From positions 1 to 64,000 of the forward strand of contig JAFZNO010000008.1 in the NCBI GenBank assembly GCA_017552985.1: a stretch of 64,000 nt of DNA, in the 5' to 3' direction. The notes under the pieces were generated by a model. The model saw only the letters and a program-made list of their open reading frames with translations, did not search any database and was not told where the DNA came from. Within the stretch, counting starts at the first letter, position 1. Every line of letters begins with the position of its first letter. Shown here piece by piece: positions 34,271 through 42,375 of the stretch. The position numbers and the translations under genes were made by a program. Source of the stretch: Lachnospiraceae bacterium (GTDB lineage Bacteria; Bacillota; Clostridia; Lachnospirales; Lachnospiraceae).

Positions 34271-35365
34271 ATGTGTAAGTTTAAAAATAAAAAATTCAAA
34301 ATCTTCGTACTTGCGGCCGGGCTGATGATCAGCGTGGCCTTTTCGGGTTGTACGGAAGAGACGGATCCGGTGGAGACGAGAGTCATTGTGGAGCAGGAAG
34401 CTCCGGAGGTGGAGTATACCCTGACGACCGTCAACCTTGGCGACATCATTCTCAAAAAAGATCTCAACTGTACGTATTCCCAGATCAATTCCCAGAATCT
34501 TTCTTTTGCCGTGAGCGGAAGGATCATTTCCAAGGTGTACGTCAGGGAGGGTGAGGTTGTCAAAAAGGGTGACCTGGTTGCCGAACTGGCCGGAAATGAC
34601 CGGGCGGACGAGATCGAGCGTCTGGAATATCAGATCGAGAGAAACAAGCTTTTGCTTGCGCAGATCGATGACACGGAGAATTACGAGCTCTCCAGAAGAT
34701 GGCTGAACAAGACCTATTCCAGGGGCTTTGACCAGACAGGGGACATCGAGAATTATAAGCGCGAGAACGAATACCGCCGCGAGGATTACCGGGATGCCAT
34801 TGCACTTGACGAGCAGCAGCTCGCCAAGCTAAAGCAAGAGGTGAAACAGAGTAAGATTTACGCGGGGATCACGGGAACGGTCGCCATCAAAAAGAAGAAT
34901 CTGGAAGGCTCCACTTCCGTGAAGAACGAGACGATCATCGAAATCAAGGATAATGCCGAGTGCTTCTTCGTCGTATCGGATACAAAGTATAAGGAGTACT
35001 TCAAAGAGGGCGAGAGCTATGACATGTCCGTGCTTAGCGGTCCCGGTTCGGGAAAGTACAAGGTAGTCCCGTACAAGATGAACGAGTGGCAGGATCAGAT
35101 GTTCTTCTCCGTTTTGGACATGGATGAGAGTGCCATGTTTGAATCAGGAAACAGCGGTTCCCTCACGGTTATCCTGGACGCAAGGGAGCAGGTACTGACG
35201 CTCCCGAGAGAGGTTGTTCACGAGGCGGAAGGCAAATGGTACGTCTACGTGATCAATGAGGCCGGGGTCCGCGACGTGAAGTGGATCACGGTTGGACTGC
35301 AGGGAAATGAATTCGTTGAGATTGTGGAAGGCTTGACCGAAGGGGAGAAGGTTATTCAGAAATGA
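34271..35365 (+). CDS. Adaptor (membrane-fusion) lipoprotein of ABC exporter
   Basis: 364 residues with lipobox FSGC at the N-terminus. Residues about 60-110 form the first lipoyl half (SGRIISKVYVREGEVVKKGD), a helical hairpin follows (about 110-190, DEIERLEYQIERNKLLL), then the second lipoyl half and a beta-barrel, ending with EGLTEGEKVIQK typical of RND/MacA-type adaptors. It should sit on the outer face and connect to the FtsX-type permease. GGGAGG at 34258-34263 marks the ATG at 34271; the upstream extension overlaps the GH95 gene. Overlaps the next gene by 4 nt. Confidence 0.85.
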   Translation: MCKFKNKKFKIFVLAAGLMISVAFSGCTEETDPVETRVIVEQEAPEVEYTLTTVNLGDIILKKDLNCTYSQINSQNLSFAVSGRIISKVYVREGEVVKKGDLVAELAGNDRADEIERLEYQIERNKLLLAQIDDTENYELSRRWLNKTYSRGFDQTGDIENYKRENEYRREDYRDAIALDEQQLAKLKQEVKQSKIYAGITGTVAIKKKNLEGSTSVKNETIIEIKDNAECFFVVSDTKYKEYFKEGESYDMSVLSGPGSGKYKVVPYKMNEWQDQMFFSVLDMDESAMFESGNSGSLTVILDAREQVLTLPREVVHEAEGKWYVYVINEAGVRDVKWITVGLQGNEFVEIVEGLTEGEKVIQK

Positions 35366-37533
35366 TGAAGAGAACGAAATGGGTGCGTCTGGCTGCGCTG
35401 CTTGGCAGCCTGTCGCTTGGACTTGCGGGATGCGTTGGCGATTCTTCCGTGGAATCAACGCAGGGCGCAAAAATTGAATTGATCGATCCCGTGACGGAAG
35501 AGGAAAGATACGAGATCGCGGAAAAAAGGACGCTGTATGACGTCAATGCCTACGTTGCCACCGTGGTTCCCTACGTAGAGGAGTATTCCGCGGAGGCAAG
35601 CTTTGCCTTTGGTTCCTACGGCGCGTTCCCCGGAGAGAAGGTTAAGAAGGGGACGGAGGTCATTGCCGCGGACACGAAATCCATTGACGAGCAGATCAAG
35701 AACAAGCAGGAATACATCAAGCAGATGGAAGAAGACTACCAGAAATACGTGGAGAAGCAGCAGAAGGCCATCGCGGAATACCGGGAGAAGGAAGCAGCCG
35801 GCAAGTGGGGCGTTGACAAGTATGAGGCGGCACGTGAGCCGGAAACCATCCCCGCAGAGGACGGAAGCGGCACGATGGTCCCCAATCCGAAGTATGAAGA
35901 ATGGAAAGTCTGGTTCCTTAAGTTTGACGGAGATTACAGGATCAACAAGCACGCGGCAGACATTCTTGAGCTGGAAATGGCGCAAAAGAAGGAACTGTAT
36001 GAGCTTGACTTAAAGCATCAAAAGTATGAATTGCAGTCGATGCAAAAGAACCGCGGTAAGGCAACGATCAAGTCGAAGATCGACGGGGAGTTGGTTGCCG
36101 TCAGGTCTTTTAATCCCGGAGACAACGTGAGGGCTGAGGTTCCCGTGGTTGCGATCGGCGATCTTTCCCAGAAGCTGATCAAGTGTGAGTACATCAACAA
36201 CAGAGTCATCAGAAACGCGCAGGACGTTTACGCGATGGTAAACGGAAAACGCTATGAGGTGGAATATCAGGCGATCTCGTCTGATGAGTATGCCACCCTT
36301 ACCGCCAGCGGGGAAAAGGTGTATTCCACATTCAAGATCGTGGACGCGGATGACAACGTGAAGATCGGCGGATATGCCGTGATCACCGTTGTTCTCAAGC
36401 GCCTTGAGGACGTGGTGACGGTCCCGAAGGCTGCGGTCAGCAGGGATGACAGCGGCAATTACGTATACGTCATGAAAGACGGCGAGGCGACCTACGTCAA
36501 CGTACAGATCGGTTATAGCGACGGCGTTTATACAGAGATCACGCACGGTCTGGAAGCGGGCGACGCGATCGTTTATTCCAGCGGTTCCAGATTTGGGGAC
36601 AGTACCGTGACCTTGGCAAAAGGAGAATTCCATTCCGACTTTTCGGAAAGAGCCCAATTGGAATATGGGGCCAGCACGTATCTGACCAATGACGTGGAGA
36701 ATGGTACCATGTACTTCAAGGAGATGAAGGTGGAGAAGTTCCAGCACGTGGAAAAGGGCGACGTGATCGCCACGGTCCGCGTGGAGGCTGACAACCTTGC
36801 GCTCAAGAGAAATGAGACAAAGCTTACCCGCCTTCAGACAAGACTGGAAGATTACAAGAGAATTAACAGCGAAAATGCCAATGAAGAGTACTATAAAGAG
36901 GCCGTCCAGAATTATGAGGACCAGATCAAGGATACGCAGGAAGCCATTGCGAAGCAGAAGAGCGACTTTAACGTGAAGGTGATCCGCGCCAACGTATCCG
37001 GTACCATCGTGGAACTCAAGGATTACAAGGCGGAGGACGTGGTGCAAAAGGGTGACCGCGTTGCCAGGATCGCGGATGAGAATACCTGTTACGTGATCGT
37101 GGAAGACCAGAATCAGCTGCTCCAGTACGGGAATGAAGTATCCGTTGCGTACTTTGACGAACAGCGTCAGGAACACTCGGTTTCAGGTACGGTGGTTACG
37201 CTGTCCAAAATGGGCGTGGGGCAGACGCTGCAGTCGGAGACGGCCATCGTGCGCGTGGACAAGGACCACATCCGTGAGGTTTTGACCGTGGCGCTGGCCG
37301 GCGAGTGGTGGAACAGATATCGCTTCACCATCAACGCAAAGCTCAGAAACATTGATTCAGTTTTGCTTGTTCCCAAGCAGGCAGTTTACGAGGTGGGCGG
37401 AAAGACCTACGTCTGCATCAAGGATAAGGACGGAAAGTTCAAGGAACAAAGCTTCGTCGCAGGCGGCAGCAATGACGCTTACTATTGGGTCGTAGAGGGA
37501 CTGACGGAAGGGATGGAAGTATGCTTAAGGTAA
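35362..37533 (+). CDS. Tandem (double) adaptor lipoprotein
   Basis: 723 residues, lipobox GLAGC. Two adaptor modules follow one another. Module 1: lipoyl half at about 65-95 (FPGEKVKKGTEV), coiled coil to about 225, second lipoyl half with DGELVAVRSFNPGD, barrel, ending near 415 with THGLEAGDAIVY. Module 2: lipoyl half at about 450-480 (VEKGDVIATVRV), coiled coil 480-550, second lipoyl half with SGTIVELKDYKAED, ending VVEGLTEGMEV. One chain thus contains two MacA-like units. The product would supply extra rings or bridges in an exporter complex. It overlaps both neighbours (4 nt upstream, 13 nt downstream), so all are co-translated. Confidence 0.82.
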   Translation: MMKRTKWVRLAALLGSLSLGLAGCVGDSSVESTQGAKIELIDPVTEEERYEIAEKRTLYDVNAYVATVVPYVEEYSAEASFAFGSYGAFPGEKVKKGTEVIAADTKSIDEQIKNKQEYIKQMEEDYQKYVEKQQKAIAEYREKEAAGKWGVDKYEAAREPETIPAEDGSGTMVPNPKYEEWKVWFLKFDGDYRINKHAADILELEMAQKKELYELDLKHQKYELQSMQKNRGKATIKSKIDGELVAVRSFNPGDNVRAEVPVVAIGDLSQKLIKCEYINNRVIRNAQDVYAMVNGKRYEVEYQAISSDEYATLTASGEKVYSTFKIVDADDNVKIGGYAVITVVLKRLEDVVTVPKAAVSRDDSGNYVYVMKDGEATYVNVQIGYSDGVYTEITHGLEAGDAIVYSSGSRFGDSTVTLAKGEFHSDFSERAQLEYGASTYLTNDVENGTMYFKEMKVEKFQHVEKGDVIATVRVEADNLALKRNETKLTRLQTRLEDYKRINSENANEEYYKEAVQNYEDQIKDTQEAIAKQKSDFNVKVIRANVSGTIVELKDYKAEDVVQKGDRVARIADENTCYVIVEDQNQLLQYGNEVSVAYFDEQRQEHSVSGTVVTLSKMGVGQTLQSETAIVRVDKDHIREVLTVALAGEWWNRYRFTINAKLRNIDSVLLVPKQAVYEVGGKTYVCIKDKDGKFKEQSFVAGGSNDAYYWVVEGLTEGMEVCLR

Positions 37534-40331
37534 TGTTGCAAAAAATATGGCATAAAAAATGGATGGTCATCTGCCTCCTTTTGGGCAGCATCCTTTTGAT
37601 TGCCACCGTGGTAAGCTTCCCACTCTATCGGAATGCTTCCTACGATCGCATGCTGGTGGATGAATTCGACGATTATCTGGCGGAAAAGGGTGAATGGCCC
37701 GCCATGTTGAAATTCATGATCATGGTCCAGAAGGATAAGAACGGTGAGACCATCGGCAAGATGGAAAAGACCCTGAACGAACTCGACGGCGTGTTGGGCG
37801 TGACGGGTAAGGAAAAGGTATTCTACTATTCCCTGTCAAGGGCGGAGCTCGCATCCACCACGGGACGCTCGGACGTCAATGCTGACGGACTGAGACTGGG
37901 ATTTATGTCGGGATTGCCGGAACACGCAAAGATCATTTCCGGACGCATGTTTTGCGATGGCGGCGTGGATGAGAACGGTGTCATCGAGGTCGTGGTCAGC
38001 CAGGAGTGTCTGATCAATAATAACCTCCTTGTGGGAGAGACGCTGGAATTCCTGTACATGGCTGACAAGAAGGGGTCCCCCTTCCGCATTAAGGTCGTGG
38101 GCGTGTTTGAGGAGCAGGACAGCACGGACTTTTACTGGCAGGTAAGGCCCTCAAGCCTTGGAATCGTGGCTCTTATGGATGAGCAACTGTTCCGCGACAC
38201 CTTCCTTGGGGAGCGTGCGGAAAAGTACACCATCACCTGTTACTATTATGATCTTTTCAATTACGAGGACGTTACGGCCGTAACGGCAAACAATCTGTAC
38301 GAGAAGACTGTTTATTATCAGGAGCAGAGCGGCGTGAAGAGCACCATGTCGGCGCCCGTATACCGCGAGATCATGGAGCGGTATTTTGCAAAGCGGACCA
38401 GGATCGAGGCGACGCTGTTCATTCTGCAGGTGCCCGTTCTCGTGCTGCTTGGCGCGTTCCTTTTCATGATCTCCGGACAGATGTACGACATGGAGAGAAA
38501 CGAGATCTCCGTTATGAAGAGCCGCGGCGGCTCCAGTGCGCAGATGCTTCGCCTGTACCTGTATCAGAGCATTTTCCTTGCGGTGATCGGCGCGGCGGGC
38601 GGCATTCCTTTGGGCGCGCAGTTTTGTAAGCTCCTGGGTTCCACCCAGAATTTCCTGGAATTTAACGTAAGACGCCGGCTGAACGTCACCTTTGACCCAA
38701 CCGTTTGGGAATTTGCGGCGGGCGCAATGCTTGCCTGCGTGCTGATCATGACGATCCCCGCGCTGAAGCACAGCCGTCTGACCATCGTAAAGTTAAAGCA
38801 GTCAAATGCGCTGAAGAAGAGCGCGCTCTGGGAGAAGTTATTCCTGGACGTGATCCTGCTGGGTGTTTCCCTGTATGGATATTATAACTATTCGAAGAAT
38901 AAAGAGATGATGGTGATGTCCGTCATGGAAGGCCAGTCGCTGGATCCGCTTCTGTACCTGAGCTCGTCTTTGTTCATCGTGGGCATGGGACTTTTGTTCC
39001 TGCGTCTGCAGCCTTGGGTGATCCGCCTGGTATACCTGCTTGGAAAGCGCTTTTGGAGACCTGCAAGCTACGCGGCCTTCATGGAGAATGTTAAGAACGG
39101 CAGAAAGCAGCAGTTCATCATGCTGTTCATGATCCTGACGATCTCCCTCGGCATGTATCACGCGGTTGTTGCCAGAACGATCCTGCAGAATGCCAAGGAA
39201 AACGAGGAGTATCTGGTGGGATCGGACATCCTGATCAAGGAAGTCTGGACCAAGACGCCCTCGAGCTCCAGCAATCCGAATGCGGGCGGGCCGGCATTTA
39301 TAGAGCCGGATTACAGAAAATATTCCTCCATGCCTGACGTGGAAGCCTACACAAAGGTTTACTCTGATGCGGGCGCAAGCCTTAAGACGAAGGATAAAGG
39401 CCAGATGGGATGTACGCTCCTTGGGATCCAGACGAAGGAATATGGTCTGATCACCGACGTGAGCGAAGAGATCACGGAAAAGGCCTACCGGCTGTACTTA
39501 AACGAGTTGGCGACGGAGCCCAAGGGGATCCTTGCATCCTCGAATCTTAGGGATTCCATGGGATATAAGATCGGGGACGAGATCGAGTACAAGGATAAGT
39601 ATGGCACGACCATAGAAGCGAAGATCATAGACTTTTTTGATTACTGGCCGGGATACCAGCCGACTTCCCTTGTGACGGGCGCGGACGGAACGGCCCAGAA
39701 GCAGACGAACACGCTTCTGGTCGCAAATCTTGCCACCGTTCAGAAAAAGATCGGCGTATATCCTTATGAGATCTGGGCGAAGTTAAAGCCTGGCTGTGAT
39801 TCAACGAACGTTTACGCGTGGATCAAAGAAAATGACGTGCACGTCAATAAATTCCGTGACAAGGCGCGGGAGATGGAACAGGTGGAGCGCGATCCTCTGC
39901 TTCAGGGTACGAACGGCGTGCTGACCATGGGCTTTATCGTGACCATCATCCTCTGCGCGGTGGGTTATCTCATCTATTGGATCATGTCCATCCGTTCGAG
40001 GGAAATGGTATTCGGCGTACTGAGGGCGTGCGGCATGCATAAGGGAGAGCTCTTCCACATGCTGATCGATGAGCAGCTCTTCTCGGGCGTGCTTTCCATC
40101 TTCGCAGGAATCGGGATCGGTACCTTAACGTCCCGCATGTTTGTGCCGATGCTGCAGATGGCTTACGCGGCTTCGAATCAGGTGCTCCCGATGAAGCTGA
40201 TCGTGAACCAGACGGACATGAACAGACTTTACCTGGTGATCGCCGGCGTGATGGCAACGTGTCTCTTGACGCTGCTGATCCTGGTATTGAAACTGAACGT
40301 GACGAAGGCCCTCAAGCTCGGTGAAGAGTAA
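37521..40331 (+). CDS. FtsX/MacB-type ABC permease
   Basis: About 936 residues with some ten transmembrane segments. After TM1 (residues about 15-35) comes a large extracellular domain, then three helices of a first FtsX domain (around SGQMYDMERNEISVMKSRGG), a middle helical block, a second extracellular domain, and a second FtsX domain (SIRSREMVFGVLRACGM) with three to four helices at the end. This doubled arrangement suits a single-chain permease working with LolD/MacB-like ATPases. ATG at 37521 lies inside the end of the adaptor gene with AAGGGATGGAAG ahead. Confidence 0.88.
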   Translation: MLKVMLQKIWHKKWMVICLLLGSILLIATVVSFPLYRNASYDRMLVDEFDDYLAEKGEWPAMLKFMIMVQKDKNGETIGKMEKTLNELDGVLGVTGKEKVFYYSLSRAELASTTGRSDVNADGLRLGFMSGLPEHAKIISGRMFCDGGVDENGVIEVVVSQECLINNNLLVGETLEFLYMADKKGSPFRIKVVGVFEEQDSTDFYWQVRPSSLGIVALMDEQLFRDTFLGERAEKYTITCYYYDLFNYEDVTAVTANNLYEKTVYYQEQSGVKSTMSAPVYREIMERYFAKRTRIEATLFILQVPVLVLLGAFLFMISGQMYDMERNEISVMKSRGGSSAQMLRLYLYQSIFLAVIGAAGGIPLGAQFCKLLGSTQNFLEFNVRRRLNVTFDPTVWEFAAGAMLACVLIMTIPALKHSRLTIVKLKQSNALKKSALWEKLFLDVILLGVSLYGYYNYSKNKEMMVMSVMEGQSLDPLLYLSSSLFIVGMGLLFLRLQPWVIRLVYLLGKRFWRPASYAAFMENVKNGRKQQFIMLFMILTISLGMYHAVVARTILQNAKENEEYLVGSDILIKEVWTKTPSSSSNPNAGGPAFIEPDYRKYSSMPDVEAYTKVYSDAGASLKTKDKGQMGCTLLGIQTKEYGLITDVSEEITEKAYRLYLNELATEPKGILASSNLRDSMGYKIGDEIEYKDKYGTTIEAKIIDFFDYWPGYQPTSLVTGADGTAQKQTNTLLVANLATVQKKIGVYPYEIWAKLKPGCDSTNVYAWIKENDVHVNKFRDKAREMEQVERDPLLQGTNGVLTMGFIVTIILCAVGYLIYWIMSIRSREMVFGVLRACGMHKGELFHMLIDEQLFSGVLSIFAGIGIGTLTSRMFVPMLQMAYAASNQVLPMKLIVNQTDMNRLYLVIAGVMATCLLTLLILVLKLNVTKALKLGEE

Positions 40332-40355
40332 TGACGGTGAAATGAAGGAGCGGTT

Positions 40356-41054
40356 ATGGGAGAAAACGCGAATTATATCATAGAAATCCAGAACGTGGGA
40401 CGAACCTTTAACACGGCGAGCGGCCCGTTCCAGGCGCTAAAGAGCGTAAATGCCGGCATTCCCGAGGGAGTGCTGACCATACTGAAGGGGCGTTCCGGTT
40501 CCGGCAAAACGACGCTTTTGAACATCGTCGGGGCGCTGGACCAGCCGACGACGGGGCGCGTGATCATTGAGGGCCAGGACGTGAGCCGCCTAAATGATTA
40601 TCAGAGGGAGACGCTCAGAAGAAAGAAGATCGGATTTGTCTTTCAGTCCGTTTCCCTGATCCCCACCATGAATGCATTCCAGAACGTTGAGTTCTCCATG
40701 AGAATGGCCGGCGTTAAGGGAGATCACAGAAAACGCGTGGAAGAGTGCCTGAAGATGGTGGGTCTCGGCAGCAGAATGCATCACATGCCTTCGGAGATGT
40801 CCGGCGGTGAGCAACAGCGCGTGGCCATAGCGAGAGCCATTGCCCACGGCCCGAGCATCATTCTGGCGGACGAGCCTACGGCCGAATTGGACAGCGCAAT
40901 GGCGGCAGAGGTTACGAAGCTCTTTCAGGAAATGACGAAGAAGGAGCACATCACGATCGTGATGACGACGCATGACGTGGGCCTGATGGATGCCGGCGAC
41001 ATGGTGATCGAACTGGAAAACGGAGTGCAGATCTCGCAGAATGCCGAGGCTTAA
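40356..41054 (+). CDS. ABC transporter ATP-binding protein (LolD/MacB type)
   Basis: 232 residues, cytoplasmic. Walker A GRSGSGKTT, Q-loop FVFQSVSLIP, signature MSGGEQQRVAIARA, Walker B IILADEPTAELD, H-loop MTTHD. This is the standard ATPase of export-type or lipoprotein-type FtsX permeases. AAGGAG precedes the ATG, 24 nt after the permease. All catalytic residues are present, so this subunit should be active. Confidence 0.93.
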   Translation: MGENANYIIEIQNVGRTFNTASGPFQALKSVNAGIPEGVLTILKGRSGSGKTTLLNIVGALDQPTTGRVIIEGQDVSRLNDYQRETLRRKKIGFVFQSVSLIPTMNAFQNVEFSMRMAGVKGDHRKRVEECLKMVGLGSRMHHMPSEMSGGEQQRVAIARAIAHGPSIILADEPTAELDSAMAAEVTKLFQEMTKKEHITIVMTTHDVGLMDAGDMVIELENGVQISQNAEA

Positions 41055-41069
41055 CGCTTGGAGGAAGAG

Positions 41070-41974
41070 ATGGCGGAGAATATGATTCAGGCGGACGGCC
41101 TGGTAAAGATTTATAAGACAAAACAGACGGAAGTATTGGCCCTGCAGGGCCTGGACCTTACGGTGGAAGAGGGGGAGCTGACGGCGCTCATCGGCAACAG
41201 TGGCAGCGGAAAGTCAACGTTCCTCAACATGATCGGCGGTCTGGACAGACCCAGCGCAGGTTCGCTCCTGGTGGGCGGAAAGAATCTTTTCACCATGACG
41301 GAGAAGGACCTGGTGGTCTATAAGCGGGACACGGTGGGATTTGTGTGGCAGAACAACGGAAGAAACCTGTTGCCGTATCTTTCCGCGATCGAGAACGTGA
41401 TGCTTCCCATGCATCTTTCGAACGGAAGGAAAAAGAGGAAAAGGCGCTGGAACTTTTGGAGCGCGTAGGCATGTCCCACAAGAAGTACAGCAGGCTGAAC
41501 ATGCTTTCCGGCGGTGAACAGCAGAGAATTGCCATTGCGATCGCTTTGGCGAATTCACCGAAATTGCTCTTGGCGGATGAGCCTACCGGAAGCGTGGACC
41601 CCATGACGGCCAACTACATCTTTGACCTGTTCACGGAACTCAACAAGGAGGGGCAGACCATCCTGATCGTTACGCATGACGTGGCACTTTCCAAGAAGGT
41701 AAAGCGCGTGGTCGCCATCCGCGACGGCAAGATCAGCAGCGAGCGCGTGTTGAAGGAGAGCTATGCGGACCGTCTGAAGGAAGTGAACATTGACTGGAGA
41801 AACGAAGACACGCAGGAAGAATACGTGGTCATGGACAAGGCCGGACGCGTGCAGATCCCCAAGGACGTATTGGAGAGACTGAACGTTTCGGGCAATAAGT
41901 TGAAACTGGAAATGCAGGATGGCAAGATTGTGATAACGGCGCCGGAAGACGCAAAAAAAGCTGCAGATGAATAA
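41070..41974 (+). pseudogene. ABC ATPase fused to SpoVT/AbrB-like domain, frameshifted
   Basis: The frame from the ATG at 41070 (GGAGGA upstream) gives Walker A GNSGSGKST and Q-loop FVWQNNGRN, then stops at 41468. The rest continues in the -1 frame: signature LSGGEQQRIAIAIA, Walker B LLLADEPTGSVD, H-loop VTHD, to 41974. The switch falls at the A5 run 41430-41434; one additional A restores about 301 residues. Beyond the ATPase, the last 50 residues (DKAGRVQIPKDVLERL... DGKIVIT) look like a SpoVT/AbrB swapped-hairpin DNA-binding domain. Sequencing error, mutation or programmed -1 shifting are all possible. Partner of the ATPase before it. Confidence 0.82.
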
Positions 41975-41990
41975 AAATGGCTCTAGAGAA

Positions 41991-42020
41991 GATGCCTGGC
42001 GGTGCCGCCAGGCATTTATT
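41991..42020 (+). terminator. Terminator of the double-adaptor exporter operon
   Basis: ATGCCTGGCGG-tgc-CGCCAGGCAT followed by TTATT. The stem is perfect; the T-tract is short. The remaining interval to 42375 is AT-rich and gene-free, with a small ACCGAA/TTCGGT hairpin near 42140-42158 and a promoter at 42284. Confidence 0.88.
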
Positions 42021-42283
42021 GTGTCCAAAAACTAAAGATTTTATGAAGATTTTTTGAACGTGTTTGACAGATATTGCTATGTTTTTGGAAAGATAAAATT
42101 ATGCTCTTTTTTCACTGCGAGACGGAAAAATAGACAAAACCGAAGGGCCTATTTCGGTAAAAATGACGAATGGGAAATGCGTTTACGTAAAAAAAGAGAA
42201 AAAAGTATAAATAGTGCATAATAAAAATGGCGGTTTGTTGGTGGAAATAAGCAATATGTATGTTTCAAATAGCAAGAATTAGG

Positions 42284-42313
42284 GAGACATTAGGCAAGTT
42301 GAACAGTTATAAT
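42284..42313 (+). promoter_or_regulatory. Probable promoter of the carbohydrate uptake island
   Basis: GAGACA (42284-42289), 18-nt spacer, TATAAT (42308-42313). The -10 is perfect and the -35 matches at four positions. The start would be about 55 nt before the ATG at 42376. Confidence 0.5.
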
Positions 42314-42375
42314 AACATGTATTAAGGGGAGTAGCTCTATTTTTCTCTATTTTCCAGAACCATTAGGAGGCACGT

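Noticed and set aside
42064-42099. TTGACA and TAAAAT upstream of the transport island
   Set aside because: Spacing of 24 nt is too long for a normal sigma-A promoter.
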